Source: Gorsachius magnificus (taxonomy: Eukaryota > Chordata > Aves > Pelecaniformes > Ardeidae). Taken from it: a stretch of 64,000 bases of DNA. The notes under the pieces were generated by a model. It had not been told where the DNA came from and did not search any database. It was given only the letters and a program-made list of their open reading frames with translations. A program made the translations under genes and the position numbers. Positions 24,559 to 37,560 of this stretch are shown here, in pieces. The DNA lies in assembly GCA_034008185.1 (NCBI GenBank), contig CM067081.1, positions 102,991,265-103,055,264 on the forward strand, given 5' to 3'. How positions within the stretch are numbered: the stretch's first letter is position 1; the number at the start of each line of letters is the position of its first letter.

Positions 24559-27500
24559 TCAGAAGCCCTTGGAGGAGAAAAAAAAAATGAGGCTCTCCTG
24601 TGTGGACAACACAGTGCCATGCTGGGGGATGCTCATGCGTGTTCCAGGGGCATTGGCTGCAGGGTGCGTGCAAAACTGAAGCAGCTGCAGAAATGCTGCC
24701 CTGACCCTCAGAAGCAGAAGTGACACCCAGCTGAGCTGGCAGGAAAACTCTGCCTCCTCCCCTTGCCCTCTGCTGGGTGGTGTTGGCAAGACCAGCACTG
24801 GAGAGAGCCCATGGAGAGTCCCAAGCAGCTACAGCGACAGGCCAGTCTTTGGTGAGAGAGCATCAAGGAGAGCAAGAAAGAGAGGCTGAAGAGCAGACTG
24901 CATTATGGAGCCTGAGCAGAGATCAGGGTGCTTGTTTGTGTCTCCAATGAGGCCTTAAAAGGAGGACCTCACCTACTCCACACTGGTGTCGAAGGTGTGG
25001 TGGCACCTGACTGTAGGGCTAAGCTCGTGATGCTCCTGGGTCCTGGCTGACTGCTCTTTCCTCTCCCATATCTCAGTTGGGTCTGACATGTCTGATCTGT
25101 GAGCTGGTTTGGCAGGTCCTTTTGGAGAAGATAAAACACCAAGGAAAAAGTGCAATTCAATTATACAATCCTATGGGTTTCATATCACAACTATTTATCC
25201 ATAGCTGCTCGTGTGTGGTGCACACCAGTTACTCCTGAAGGTCTACCATTTGGAAGAAAACTTTCTTCTAATACCACTGATCCAGTCCCTGCTATTTGCA
25301 AGAACAATTAATTTCTGTCATGCTGTGTTTGGGCTCTGCCAAGAAAAACCTAGATCTGATTGCAGAGCAGAGTTCTGGCTTTTATAGCCTCTACGTACCA
25401 AATCAGTACTTTGCTGCTGCCACTAACCCTGAGTATGCCTGTGCCCAGACTCCGAGTACATATTTTTAATTTGATGATGCAGGACCTCAAAGAAGTCAAA
25501 ATCCCCTGTGCTTTGCTTTCAGATGGCTGGCATTACTCCTGTTTGGTTACACTGGAAGCTGGGGCTGCTTTAAAGTTCCCTTTTCTTGTCACTTTTTTTA
25601 CTAACTCTGATGTTTCTTTGAATCAAACATTTGATTTTGCAGAAAGTATTTTGCCCATTTGCTTAAACCTTTGATGTGTTAAAATGTCTTTATTAGAAAC
25701 TGGAGATTTCTTTAAGGGTTTTGGCCCTGGTAATTATTTTATTTTTGTCTAGTAGATCTCCCAAAGTCATTGTTTCCAATAAAAGTCACCCTCGCAGTGG
25801 CCAGGCTGGTTAATACTGCTAATCATAGGGCTATGCTATAAGGAGTTCTTGATAGGAAAAAAAAACAAACCCTCCAATATGTTCAGCAATTTCATCCCTT
25901 GCTGAGACGGCCTGGCAAGTGGCTCTTGTGCTGGGATGCTGAGCTATAACGGAGCATAAAACCATCAAAGGCAGAGTCGCCAAGGGGAGCACAGACACAA
26001 TCAACTCTCCAATTTCCAGCCATCCAGGCTTCTCAGTTAAGGCAAGTGATTGCCTCCAACAGATCTTTTGCCGAGCTGCCAAGTTATTAGGAGCTGCTGA
26101 AGGGAGAGGGAGCGCAGAAGGTGTTCCCAGCGGCTGAACCCTCTCCCGCCGCTCTGCAGCCACAGCCCAGCCCCGCTCGGGGAGGTGTGGGGTATGGGGG
26201 GTGTGTTAGCCTGTTGCCCTTCAGGCTGGTGGGAGAGAAAGTGAACTTGAGTTTCTTTGCGGCTGCTGATTGGCGCTCACATCTTAGCCCTCACAGTTTG
26301 GTTTCATGACCCTGTTCATCCCTCCCTACATCCAGACTTTGGTCAACACCCTCTGTGCGAGGATTTCTCTCAGGTGATCTTCTTCCCTCCCTTTCCCCTA
26401 CCCTCCCACAGGCAGGTCTCTGCCCTTAGAGATAGGAAGCGTTTATGGATGCTGTCTGATCTTTCCACGGGACTGTCCAGACACATCATAGGGGAGGTGA
26501 CCTGTAAAAATAAATGGCTTTTAATGTTTTAAAGTAACAAAAAACCACACTGGAAGGCAAATGCAAGAGGAGTGGGGAAAAGCTGGAGTCCAAGAAGGGT
26601 ATTTGATACAGTAAGAGAAGTGATGGTGAATAGTCGGTTGTCAAGATTTCCCTTCCTGGCTATAATCCTTAGCGCAGGGTAGCACTAAGTCAGGACACAG
26701 TTATACCAGGCCACGTGCAGACACACAGCCGCGGTGTCCCCGCTTCAAAGAGCTTAAGCCAAGTCAGTAAGACGGGCAACTCACCCTGGCAAGGAGAAGG
26801 GCTGCAGAAGTGAGTAGCAAAGGCCCCACGTGGGATAAACCAGGCATGAGCGGGATGGCAGGGGGTGAAGGGGCTGCAGTCTCTGCCAGAGCATCCACCG
26901 AGAAGGCGGAGGGTGGAGCTTGGGCTTGAGCACCTGGCGGGGCTGAAGGAAGGGGCTGAAGCAGGGATGTGAGCCATGCGAGGCTCTGCTAGTAAATGAA
27001 TCTTCCATTCAGAAGCCGAATGGAAAACTAACCTCGGTTTGACATGGTTGATGAGTAATTTTTTTCTCATTCAAACAAAACAAACAAAAAAAAGTGCACC
27101 CAGCAAGCTAAGCGCGGGAAACCTGCTGGCTTCAGTCCTCTCCTCAGGCAGGAAAATGTGATCTCAAAACCTCCTTGTTGGGTAGGTGAGTGGGTCTCGT
27201 TTGGGTGAGCGCTGCAGCCGCTCTGGCTCCTGAGTAAACCTGGAGGCAGCTCTTCCTCCTGCCATGAAGCTGATCTTTCTGGGTTTGGACTTGTTTTTAA
27301 ACTTGGGCAAAACAGGTGAAGCCAGGCCCAATAAGCAGCTTAGGTTACTCCGACCGCTTGTGCTTTCTGGTGTCGTTACTATGCGGCAAAATGTAACCCA
27401 GGTCTAACTGAGAAAGTTTCTCCCAGACAGGAACATTGGTGTCACCTCGTTGCTACTTGTTCACCCCCAGGGATGGTGCCCGCCTGTGGTGGGTACCGAG

Positions 27501-29159
27501 GAGGACAGAGTCCCTGCCCCACGGAGCAGGCGGTCTCAGCATGGTTAACTCCACAGGAAGAAATGTTATTTCCCCTCCCTTTCCCTGGGTGTTGGAGAGG
27601 CAGAGACAGTTACTTGGTGCAAATCAGGAGGGGAGAGGCGTTTCCTCAGGGGTCCCCTTGCCCCTGGGGTATGGGATAAGAAAGAGGTGGAGATGGGGCC
27701 AGGGGGAGGGGGCTATCGCTGACTTTAGTGGTGGGGATAGCTCCTCAAACCCTCAAACTGAAAGGCGAACACATCAACACGTCAACCTGAAAGGTCATGC
27801 TAAAATACAACGGGCTGTGAGGCACCCTCCCTGTTGAACCCAGGACATCTACCCTCGGAGCCCCGCACAGCTCGTGGAGAGAGGGGCGATCCTTTGGGGA
27901 GTTATTCACAGCAAGTTGGGGGAAAATGATCCCTCCCATGGAGGGCCACAAGTTGCAGGCAACCCACGTGCTTTCTGCAAGGCTTCCTCCTGTGTGTCCA
28001 TGCTGGAGATGGAGGTGGTGGTACTGCCCCATGGCCACTGCCTTTAACGCCTTGCTTCTTTCCACTTAAATTAGTGCGCAGATGCAGTGAGACTCCCTTG
28101 GAGAACAAGGGCTCAACCCCTGAGGATGGAAAACCAGGTTATGGCAGACACCAGCGGAGGAGAGGGAAGCAGAAGCAGCAGCAGCTTGTGCTGCATGGGC
28201 AGTGCGGCTGCAGGCGCCCAGCCGCTGCCCTGGCATGGTGGCTGCAAGCTCCCAGTGATGTTTTCCCAGCAGGATCACCCTCTCCGCCAGTGCAAGTGAG
28301 TCCAGCCTGTCTGAAATGAGACGCTACCAGCCAGCCAGCCCGCTGCCTAGCTGCTGCCCTGCTCGCTGCCCCAAGAAAGTCCTTTTGCAATCCCTCTCGG
28401 CTGGCTGCTGTGGGGCAGTGGGCAGGGTAGGCTGGAGCAAACACATGCTGAAACCCCCAGACCTGAGCATCAGCAGAAGCCCTGCCCTGTGCTGAGAGGC
28501 TGCCCCAGTCCCCTTTGGAAAATAGGGGGAGGGGGGGTGTCCTGTTTTGCTTCCAGCAGCCCCATGCATATTGGCCCCCAGCTCCAGACCCTGTTGCGTG
28601 TCTCTATTAGGTCTAAATGTTATTAGGTGAGGACAAAACCCGCAGGTAAGCCTCTCCCCAGGCTACAATGGCAGCGTGGAGAAAAGCTCGGCTCCCACTG
28701 GGCACAACACGGCCCCCTGGGGTGGGGGACGACCAGGGTCAGTGGCGGGGACGCAAGCGCCCACAGCCCGGCGCTTGCCCCCATTCGGCACCCGCAGTCA
28801 TTGTTGCTTCCCACTGACCAGCTGCCTGCGATCCCCCGGCCAAAAGCAAAACGGGTAACACAGCCCCCATTCAGTGGAGATTAAATGCCTGAAATGAGCC
28901 ACACCTCTGAACAATTGCTTCCTCCAGGAGGACCAGCATTCAATAGCCAGGGAGCCCATTGATCCCCACCATAAAGGAGGTGGGGGCCCGCAGGAACAAG
29001 GTTTCCCGCCGCCCCTCGCACCAGCTCGCTGAGCCTCCCTCCTCCAATGAGCCTGCTTTGCCCACGTCGCCCCTCGGTCGCCTTCACCTCCCCAGAGGCA
29101 GGCAGCAGCCTTAAAAAACTCTCAGTGTTCATCCCGCAAGGCATCGTATTCCTCGCTCA

Positions 29160-29720
29160 TCGCATTAGGACCATCATCTTACAACTCTCCCTCTCTGACA
29201 ATTAGTTACTATCATTCACACTGTGCAATCAGCTGTTAAATCCTCATTTATGTTAATTTGAATGTGAATGTGCTGCTCAGCAAAATGTTAGATTGCCATG
29301 TTTACAAATATACTACAGGTATTTAGAAATTTAGATGATACAAAACATACTGCTTAAGCTACTTGTGATGCCAGTTTAAATAACTTAAGCCTATTTATCA
29401 GTTATTTAGTGTTTCTCTGCACGTACTACTGTTTTTCTTCATGCCACCCCTTGTCACACAAGCAAAAACATGCTTGCTTTTTTAAAAAATACATATATAA
29501 TCTAATAACCGGTAATCTCAATGATAGAATTTAATTACACGCAACCTCTACGTGAGCAGCACGATTTAACCGAAACATGTTTTTCTAATCCGTGAAAGCA
29601 TCTTTAAAGTTGGTACATTAGAAATAAAGAGGAAAATAACCTCTTTGGCTTAGCGCTAACAGAAGCTCTATCTTAGAGAATGTAATATGTCCATGTGAAG
29701 TGATTTTCCCAAAGCTATTA
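29160..29720. promoter_or_regulatory. AT-rich candidate conserved non-coding element
   Basis: This block is uniformly AT-rich, has almost no CpG and no simple repeats, and contrasts sharply with the GC-rich sequence that ends near 29130. It contains many TTTAAAT/TTAATT/ATTTA-type motifs and a GTTTACAAA forkhead-like site near 29301. The abrupt composition change and lack of any repeat signature suggest a constrained non-coding element, but I have no alignment, so this is inference. Confidence 0.25.
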
Positions 29721-30844
29721 CAGTATAATAAGCTCAAGAATTAGTTCCAAGGTAAAGTTTATCTCATTATGTGCTCTGACCTGTATGCATCTCACACTTC
29801 CCATCAAAAGCTGATTCCTTCTAATGGCTTTTCTTCAATGCAGTCAGCAGGGTTAGGCCACTTAGCCGCACGAAAGCTGCCTCTGATGCAGAAACTCTTC
29901 CCCCAGTCCTTGCCAGGAGAGAGTTCAGAGGAGGTCCCACCTTCCACCACACGGAAAGCAGGGGTCTCCTTCGGGTAAACCACTGCCTTTTTGTCTGGAG
30001 CACAGACGTTGAGGCCACTCTGACTTCCTGGCCAAGGAATTTTGGCGGGTCCAGCTGTCCAAGCACACCCATGCTTATATCACACCAAAACCCGAGGAGG
30101 CATGAAACCAACCTGCTCGTAATCCTCTCTTCGGGGAAACAAGTTGTGTTGAATTAATGAGGAGAAGGAATTGCATCTCACTCTAGAAACCCTGTTAACT
30201 TTCAATAAAGCTGTGGGTTACTTAGCAGGTCCTATGCAGTGATTGCACGCTGGCTGCTGCTGCTTCCCTTTGTCCCTGGATAAAACAGCAACCAGCAAGT
30301 CCCAGCCTTGCCATTAATTTTGATTGCTGGATGAATCATCACAGCAGCAGCGTTAGCCTTGCTCTGGCACCCAGGAATCAGGGGTGCTGTGTGCCACTAC
30401 TGATCCTCCAGCCCCAAAGGCATCCTGAAGCCTCTACCTCTGAGAAGGTGGCAATAGGTGACACTCCCATAGACTGTCGCCTGAAACAGAAGTGCTTCTG
30501 AAGTCAAGGGAAGCTGCATGCTTGCAGTTTTGGGGGTGGCTGTGGGGTAACACAGGCACTGTTGGCAGCAATATGTGTGTAAGGATGGCAGGACATTGCA
30601 GACAGCACAGGAGGTTTAGTTGCCCAATGCATAGCACCGTGTCCTACCTCTCTTCCACCCAAAGTGCATCTCAGCTAGAAGAAAAGGAAGCATCTTAAAG
30701 GGAAGTCACTGAGCATGAGAATAGCATGTGAGGAGTTGAATTGGGCAACACCTTCAAGGGACCAAGCAGGTGGTCCTGAGGCACGGCAGCTTTGCGGGAG
30801 CTGCAGGAGAGCACGGTGGGAAGCATTGTGACAGTACCAGTGGA

Positions 30845-30948
30845 GCAGATGCTGCCTTGCTGGAGCTGTGGATGCTGCGGGCTACCACAGCATTCGCAGC
30901 CAGCTTGCATGTCTGCAGCATCCGCAGCTCCGGCAAGGCAGCATCCGC
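30845..30948 (+). repeat. 36-bp inverted repeat, 32-base loop
   Basis: The arm at 30845-30880 matches the reverse complement of 30913-30948 at 32 of 36 positions with no gap, leaving a 32-base loop. In a plus-strand RNA three of the four mismatches become G-U pairs and only one (A-C) stays unpaired, so almost the whole arm would pair; a minus-strand RNA would pair less well. Flanking bases (GGAGC outside each arm) extend the symmetry a little. The arms are built from TGC/GCTG-rich sequence, so part of the match may reflect low complexity. No known microRNA seed was recognised. Confidence 0.8.
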
Positions 30949-31235
30949 TCCGCCGGTCCTCTGGTGCTGAGGAAGCCCCATGGCCACTGCAGCAAATTTT
31001 ACTCCAGTGGATGTGGGGCAACAGCAGGGCACATTCACAGAGGGGTAGTTTGCTCATTTGGGGGTGGGGGGGTTTCTTTTTTCACCTGCAAAACAGAGAG
31101 AAATAAAAGTCAGGTCATTCTTGGGGTGTCTTTTGATTGAGCGATGCAGGGAGGTTTGGGCTTCCCTGGAGCTGCAGGCAGCTGTGAAGGGTGGAAGCTT
31201 TCCACAGGCTCAGGTCTCCATAAGCACCTGCAGGG

Positions 31236-31267
31236 TTTCCTTGCAGATGCCAGCATCTGCAGGAAGG
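31236..31267. repeat. Short inverted repeat around GATGCCAGCATC
   Basis: TTGCAGATGC at 31241-31250 is followed by CA and then GCATCTGCAGG, giving a hairpin of about 10 perfect base pairs with a 2-base centre. It lies 290 bases from the larger inverted repeat and shares GCAGATGC with it. Confidence 0.6.
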
Positions 31268-32459
31268 ACCCAGGCCCTGCATAGGAGAGACACGACATAG
31301 CAGAGAGTTGCCATACATAGGAATAAGGCAGGTGACGATAAGAAAAAACTCAGGACTTCAGTCCAGAGCCCTCTGAATCAGGGCAGGAGATGGCAGAAGC
31401 CATGTGGGTGGCATGGGACTCATGCTCTTGGGGCAGGAGTTTTCCCCCCAGCCAACATTTTTTTGCCTTTGCAAACTGGTCTGCAGTGTGACTCCTTTCT
31501 GAAATTGAGAATAATCTGTTGCTTGCTCCCAGAAGCTGGGATCATCCCATGCCTGAGCCATCGGGAGGGCAAAGGCGGCTAGAAGACAAGCGACTGCATG
31601 GTCGGGAGCAGCAACACAGGTAAAGGCTGCCATCATCTGCTGTGTCCATCCTTCTTGGCCCCAGCCCCAAGGTAAATAAAACCAGCAGTAGTCTCTACAG
31701 TTATTTACCTCATTAGCAGGCTGCGTTTCAGTCCAGGCTCTGGAGGTGCCCATGAAGTGCTAAGACCCTCCAGTGCCTAACAGAGCATGAAACGTGCAGA
31801 TTGCCCACTGCCTGGTTCACCACCTCCAAATCCATGGACATAGCTGAAGAGGCATCCCACCTCTATAATAGGAGAAGGCTTTGATTTTTAATATTTTGGA
31901 TATATTTCATGCCCTCTTGGCCAAGTACCCTTTCATTTTGCCTTAGCGAGAGCCATGATTGCCAGGTGACTGTGACAAATAGTTACTTTCTGTCAGAGAA
32001 TCCCTCCGCTGGATTCTCATCCCAATAATTGGCACTTTTTGTGAAAGCACTGGGAAAAAAAATATTTGTTATATTTATTTGAAAGTAGAGCTGTCTCTGG
32101 GGAAAAAAAAAAAACTTTTTTTAAAGATGAAAAGTCAGTTGTTCAGACAATCTTCAAAGTGCTCGACTTAATCCGCAGGGGACTCGATTTTGCTTTTCTC
32201 AGTGCAGATTTCTTCCCCCCTTGTTCACACACCTTGAGACAAAGGCTATAGTTAAGACGGCGAAGGGGGAGGGAAGAGGGGTTTTTTTGTGCGGGATGCG
32301 TAGCAAATTTATTCTAGAGACCGCCTGAAATAGGCTTCAGAAAATGGATAGAGTGTCTTCTGGAAGAAAAGGCCCCTAAGTAAACTCCACCGCCATTCAG
32401 AAGATTTGCTCCGGCACTTAACAAGTGGAGCAGGAAGAAAGAAAAATCTGTTGTCAGGT

Positions 32460-32900
32460 TTGGGGTGTTTATCAGCTACCCTCTAGACACTTGACCTGAT
32501 GCCGGGGACCCCCTAATCCGCTGATCTGCATGCGGCGAGCCTTGCAGGATTCAGGCCCACGACCGCCGCTGCAATGGGCTGGAGCACTTGTCCTAATGCG
32601 CTGATCCCGCGGCACATTGTGTGCCACTCACCTTCTCCCGCCTCCCGCCTCCCCCCACGCCGCTCCCCCCAAATTTAATTCTACTCACAAATTGTGAAAT
32701 AAGTTGTTTGGGCTGGATTTGTCGAGTGAATTGTCCTCCTAATGAAACAGTCTGGTCATTATACAGTTGTCGAAGGAAGATTTAGCTCTCCCATACCCCA
32801 AGACCCATGCAGGTTAACGTTTTGCGACGGACGGTTGACAAAGGAATGAATAGCCCAACGCTGTCAAATCAGGCTTACAAACAGCTTGGCATACAAACAG
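32460..32900. promoter_or_regulatory. Candidate conserved regulatory block
   Basis: A GC-rich first half (with CCTAATCCGCTGATCTGC and CTAATGCGCTGATCC, a loosely repeated CTAAT.CGCTGATC motif at about 32511-32526 and 32593-32608) passes into a TAAT-rich second half with repeated ACAAACAG at about 32877-32900. The repeated CTAATNCGCTGATC motif is seen directly. CTAATCC is a bicoid/OTX/PITX-type core. Regulatory function is inferred from motif content only. Confidence 0.3.
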
Positions 32901-33219
32901 TTACTGCTTGTGTGCATGTGGATTTAGGGTCCCCGCTCTCTTAATGGCACAGATTTGTAAGTACAAATCGCTCAGTCTTCAAACTGTTTGCAAAGGGAAG
33001 AAAATGACCAAAAATTAGTTTGTTTTAGGAGGTGTTTCCTTCTCCCTTCCACCATAAAAAAAAAAAAAAAGAAAGAAAAAGAAAAGGTGGATCGGGGAAG
33101 CACCTACTCCTACATTTGGAGAAGGGCAACGCACTCGGGCAACCTGGTTTTGCCAGCAGCCCCTGAGCTGCTGCTCCCCTTTTTCTTTCCAAAGCCACAG
33201 AAAGCCTGATCAAGCTAAT

Positions 33220-33450
33220 TCTCCAATCTGGGGATTTGCAGCATTCATTTCAATGATTTTTAATACCTGCTGATTAAAACTGTTTGCAGTATTTTTTCCA
33301 TTTTTAATTGCATTAATCATTAACTGCAATTATTTAGATTTATGAACTCTTTTGTTCAGCAGCTATGCCTGAACTAGATGAAAACAGTTTGATTTTCATA
33401 AGGTAGGGTGACTTATTTTGCCTAATGAATTGAACCAAGCAGAAATCCCA
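33220..33450. promoter_or_regulatory. ATTA-dense candidate enhancer
   Basis: Within about 75 bases (33260-33335) there are at least six TAAT/ATTA cores, including TTAATTGCATTAATCATTAA at 33304-33323. Such spacing is typical of clustered homeodomain sites in developmental enhancers. AT-rich background alone can also create TAAT clusters, so the call is tentative. Confidence 0.3.
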
Positions 33451-36179
33451 GAGCGCAAGTAGACTGTGGAAAATTTTTACCAGGTGATTTATCACCAGAG
33501 GGACACTTTAAATCTGGATCAGTTTTATTAAATCTGCCAGGTGTTTATTAAAGCTGGAGCAGGAATAATAGCTGTCTGCAATATCACATAATGACCATCA
33601 TTCTGCAAAGCCCCAAAATAGCCAGCCAAATATGGTTTTCAAGTAACAAACAAGGATAATCTCAGGACGTGTTTGAAATAACTTGTGAGCGCCAGCCTCA
33701 TCGGATGCGCGTTTTGCTTGTGAGGACATGGGCTTAAAAACACTCCTCCCTGCTGAAGCACAGCAGCAGGTCTGGGGGTTACACTCGGATTCCCCACCAT
33801 GGCTCCTTACTCCCTCGAAATTTGGAGGAACTGAAAGCCACGTCCCCAGCAATGTGCAGGGACAAGCCAGTGACTTGGCTGCTCCCCATCAGATGCCCCC
33901 CAGGGATGACCCCGCAGACATAGTGCGGTCCCCTCACACCACATTATGGGGGTGTTACTGTGACTACCTGGGACCACAGGGACAGCTTTTTTCCAACAGC
34001 CCTGTGAAACAGCCCTGTGAAAGCCATAGAGGCGTCGGTACAAAACCTCTGCCCGCGTCCCCATTATCCTGGTGGCTGAGGCTGGAGGCTGTGACGCTCA
34101 GCCCCGCTCTCACAAGACCTGTATTGGTGGGGGATTTCAGGGCTATTGGCAAGATTTTCCCCTTTGACAAGAATCTTATTTGCAGAGGATGTGATTTCCC
34201 TCGTTAGAAACAGGGGCAGGAGGGATGCGGTTCTCCCCTCTCCTGCTCGCCAGGCAGCCGCTGCCCCACTTTTGCAGGGCACCAAAGATGGCAAAGGGAT
34301 CTCTTCAGCTGAGGCAATGGCCTCTGCTTTTATGGGAGGGAGGCAGGGGGATGCTTGGTGTATGCTGCAAGCTCATGCGCCTCTGGGCGAGCCAGACCTT
34401 TTTTTCGGGTGACGAGGACTTTTTGGTTTGTTTTTTCAAACCAGTCTGAGGATGCTGAGATAGTGGCGCAGCTAACAGTGGGCCTCCTGCAGCCTGGGTC
34501 TGTATTCACGCTGCCTATCTCCCCTTGCGTCTGCTGGGGAGATGCCAGCTCGCTCTGCCGAGGCTCCCGGCCAACCTAAAGCCATGGGGCTGCCATGGTC
34601 TTGCAGCTGAAGCTCAAGCCTGTGCTCAGCTACACGGCGCCTAACCAGGCATCTCTGGAGCCTGCTAACAGGGTAAAAATCCTCCTCTGGAGAAGCTGGT
34701 CTCCCCCTTCCCTGATTATAGATGGAGCCTAGAGAATGCCTTCAGGCTGGGCACCTAGGTCAGATGGATGAAGGGAAGTGGGATAAATCTCACGCTCTGA
34801 CATACCCTGAGATGGCTGTAAAGATCTGGGTTATGGCTACCACTGCTGCACCTCTGGCAGAGGACAGAGACGAGCAGGTCTGTGCCCTAATCCCCCAAAA
34901 TGGAGAAAGCACTCAGTAGTTCCCCAGCTCCCACCCAGCACCTCACCAGGAGGAAGAAGGACACAGAGCTGTACCTCTGGTAGCACCTGCAGCCCTGCCT
35001 GCCTGGCCACGACCCTGAGCCTGGAGCCAGTCCCGCCACCAGACATTGCTCATTTGAAAGTTGCCATGGGTGTATCCAGACTGCACAGCTGTGATTGCAG
35101 GGTAGAGGCACCCCAAAGTGGACCAGCTGTGTGGTGAGACACCGGGACCTAGATGGAAGGGTAGAGGAGGTGGAGATGGGAGGGTCCAAAATGAATACAG
35201 CAAAAAGAAAGAAGGCTGGAAAAAAGTTTACTGATGCCCTTTGGTGGAAAACTGGAGGTGTGGGGGACTGCTGGAGTTCACAGTGGGGTAGGAACGGAGC
35301 TTTTGCGTTTTGGAGAGGGCAGAAAGCAGCATCTGCATGGATGTCTGATAGGGAACTACAGATTCAGTGGAGTTGTAGCACTGTTTTGGACAAAAGCATT
35401 TTTAATAAAATGATAGCGTTATTGACAACTATCAATCTATGGAAAAATAAAGAGGAATGCACTTGGTCGAAGTCTCGCCAAGAAGTTCTGTGCCCCCACA
35501 TTTTTAAATCATCAGTGGCAGTTGCAGTTACACAGAATTTCTGAAAATCAGAGTGCAGTGTGTAAAACTGTCCTCCCTGACACTGAGCCCTCCCTTCCCC
35601 AGCTTGTTGGCCCTTCAGAAAACACAGGGCTGAGAGGCTCGCCAGCTGAAAGCGCACAGCTCAGCCTTCGGACACCTGGCCATCCTTCAGCACACTGTGG
35701 AGGGTAGAAGTTACACGTGTCCCAGCTTTTGTAGAGACACTGAGGGGCAAATGGCATTGTGTAGGGCTTTTTTTTAATTTATTTTTTGCTTGGTATCACA
35801 TCAACGAGAGGCAGCCAAATTCATTTTGTGTACAAGAAGGAACAGGGCACCAAAGCAGGCTGGTAACACAGAGTCACCGCAACGTTTTGGAACAATTTTC
35901 CATGCCGGTGTCATCAAGCCTTTCAGCTTTTAATTTAAAGCATTCACATCCTCTTGATGTAAATTACCTTCTTATTTGTAGGCTCCCAAGATCACTGGGC
36001 ATTGCCACCAGCATATGTACTGCTTATGCACCGTACTATTAAAACAGTTGTGAACTGTGTTGCCATTAAAAATGGAAGGACAATACAGCCCAGGCTGGCT
36101 ATTTTGTTTATTAGCGTGAGGAAGAAGGGAAAATAGGAATTTTTATTCAGCTGCAGCTAAAGGTCTGCACGCAGGAGTT

Positions 36180-36420
36180 CAACAGTAAGATTTTTAAAAT
36201 TCAAAACATAAGAATAAGCGGCACTTCACTGCAGAGTTGAAAGATAATTGTGCAATTAACTGTATGAGGTCAATAATGCCAGAGCTGGATGCTTCTGACA
36301 GATAGGGATAATCAATTCAGCCTCTGTATGAAAGGCTTGGAGGTAGCAATGGAAAAATAACACAGCACAAATGTTTCGGTGTTATAATGAACACCAGACA
36401 AATCATTATTGACTTTTTTT
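36180..36420. promoter_or_regulatory. AT-rich candidate regulatory block
   Basis: The block holds a GATAATTGTGCAATTAAC segment at 36243-36260, in which TAATTG and CAATTA face each other as an inverted pair. GATAATCAATTCAG follows near 36306. It ends at a 16-base T run (36414-36429). There is no repeat signature. The paired sites suit a homeodomain dimer, but function is inferred. Confidence 0.25.
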
Positions 36421-37379
36421 TTTTTTTTTACTTATTCTAAGTGCTAGCGCACAAGTATCCTCTTTGATTAAATGTAACTTTAGAATTTTGCTTTAAGTTC
36501 GGTATCTGTCCCGATCTAAGGAAGGACGTTAATTTAGAAATGTAGCAAAGTCTTCTCCTCACAGTTTCAGTGTCTGCACAGGTAACTGCCATGAAAATTT
36601 TCAGCGATGATGCCCCGTCCTGGTTTGCTGCGGAGGGGAAGGGGCCCATCTGAGCTCTCCCCACATTGGCAGGCATCCAGTCATTTAAAAACGCAGTGTG
36701 CACAGCCATGGCACCAGAGGCAGAATGAGCCCTGGGCAGGGACTGGCAATCACAAAATCAGGAGGAAAGAAATGTGGAGCCACAAGGTTATGAGTACGGA
36801 TGGGGAGATCCCTTTCCTACTTAGGTTTTCTTGTGTAATCAGGCTGAGCTTCAGGTGGCCAGGCGAGCATCCCAGGTATCACAGCCCCTTAGATCAAGGC
36901 AGCCTTTGCCCGGGCTTGGTATTTACCATTCAGTGTTGTGACTTGCTTGTACTCACCCTGTGAAGCTATTGTCGCAGCAGGGAGATCCTTTCACAGCCTA
37001 AACAGTGTCCTAAAAGCCTCCTGGGATGATGCTAACAAATGACACGAAGCAACATTGCAGTCCACACCTGTGCTGTCCCCGGCCCCTGCCGAAGTGGCGC
37101 AGGCTCGGTCACCTCACACCAAGGTGTGAACCGCCATGGGGTGAGTGGGGATGGCAACCGCAGTGACGTGGTGACACCGGGGGAGAATGAAGCCCTTTCT
37201 TTCCCCACAATTAAATCTCAATGTCACAGGTCTTGCCATGACCTCCTCCACGTGTCTTCTGTGCCCTGGAGAAGGGGGAGAGGAGCAGCCGTGCCACCAG
37301 AGCAAGAGGAGGACGGCACCTCGCTAGGCGTCCCCTCCACCTGCAGCGCCGCGATTTGGCCATTAAAACAAACCTCGGC

Positions 37380-37560
37380 CTGCAAAACAATTCAACTTCA
37401 AGTGATTAAAAGGATTAATTTGGTGATGCTGCAATCAGAGCGAGAGCACGTGATTCATTATTCATCAATTACGGGTCTCATCCACACACGGCTGATTAGG
37501 GTGCATCATTGCCTCAAATTAAGCACGAAAGAGATGTTTTAAAGCAACCATATGGTTCTA
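37380..37560. promoter_or_regulatory. Candidate regulatory block with CACGTG E-box
   Basis: An E-box CACGTG at 37447-37452 is followed directly by ATTCATTATTCATCAATTA, and further on by CTGATTAGG and TCAAATTAAGC. The block separates from GC-rich sequence to its left. This is motif-based inference. Confidence 0.25.

Noticed and set aside
37039..37542. 167-codon plus-strand frame
   Set aside because: No recognisable protein family; its second half overlaps an AT-rich block that looks regulatory rather than coding.
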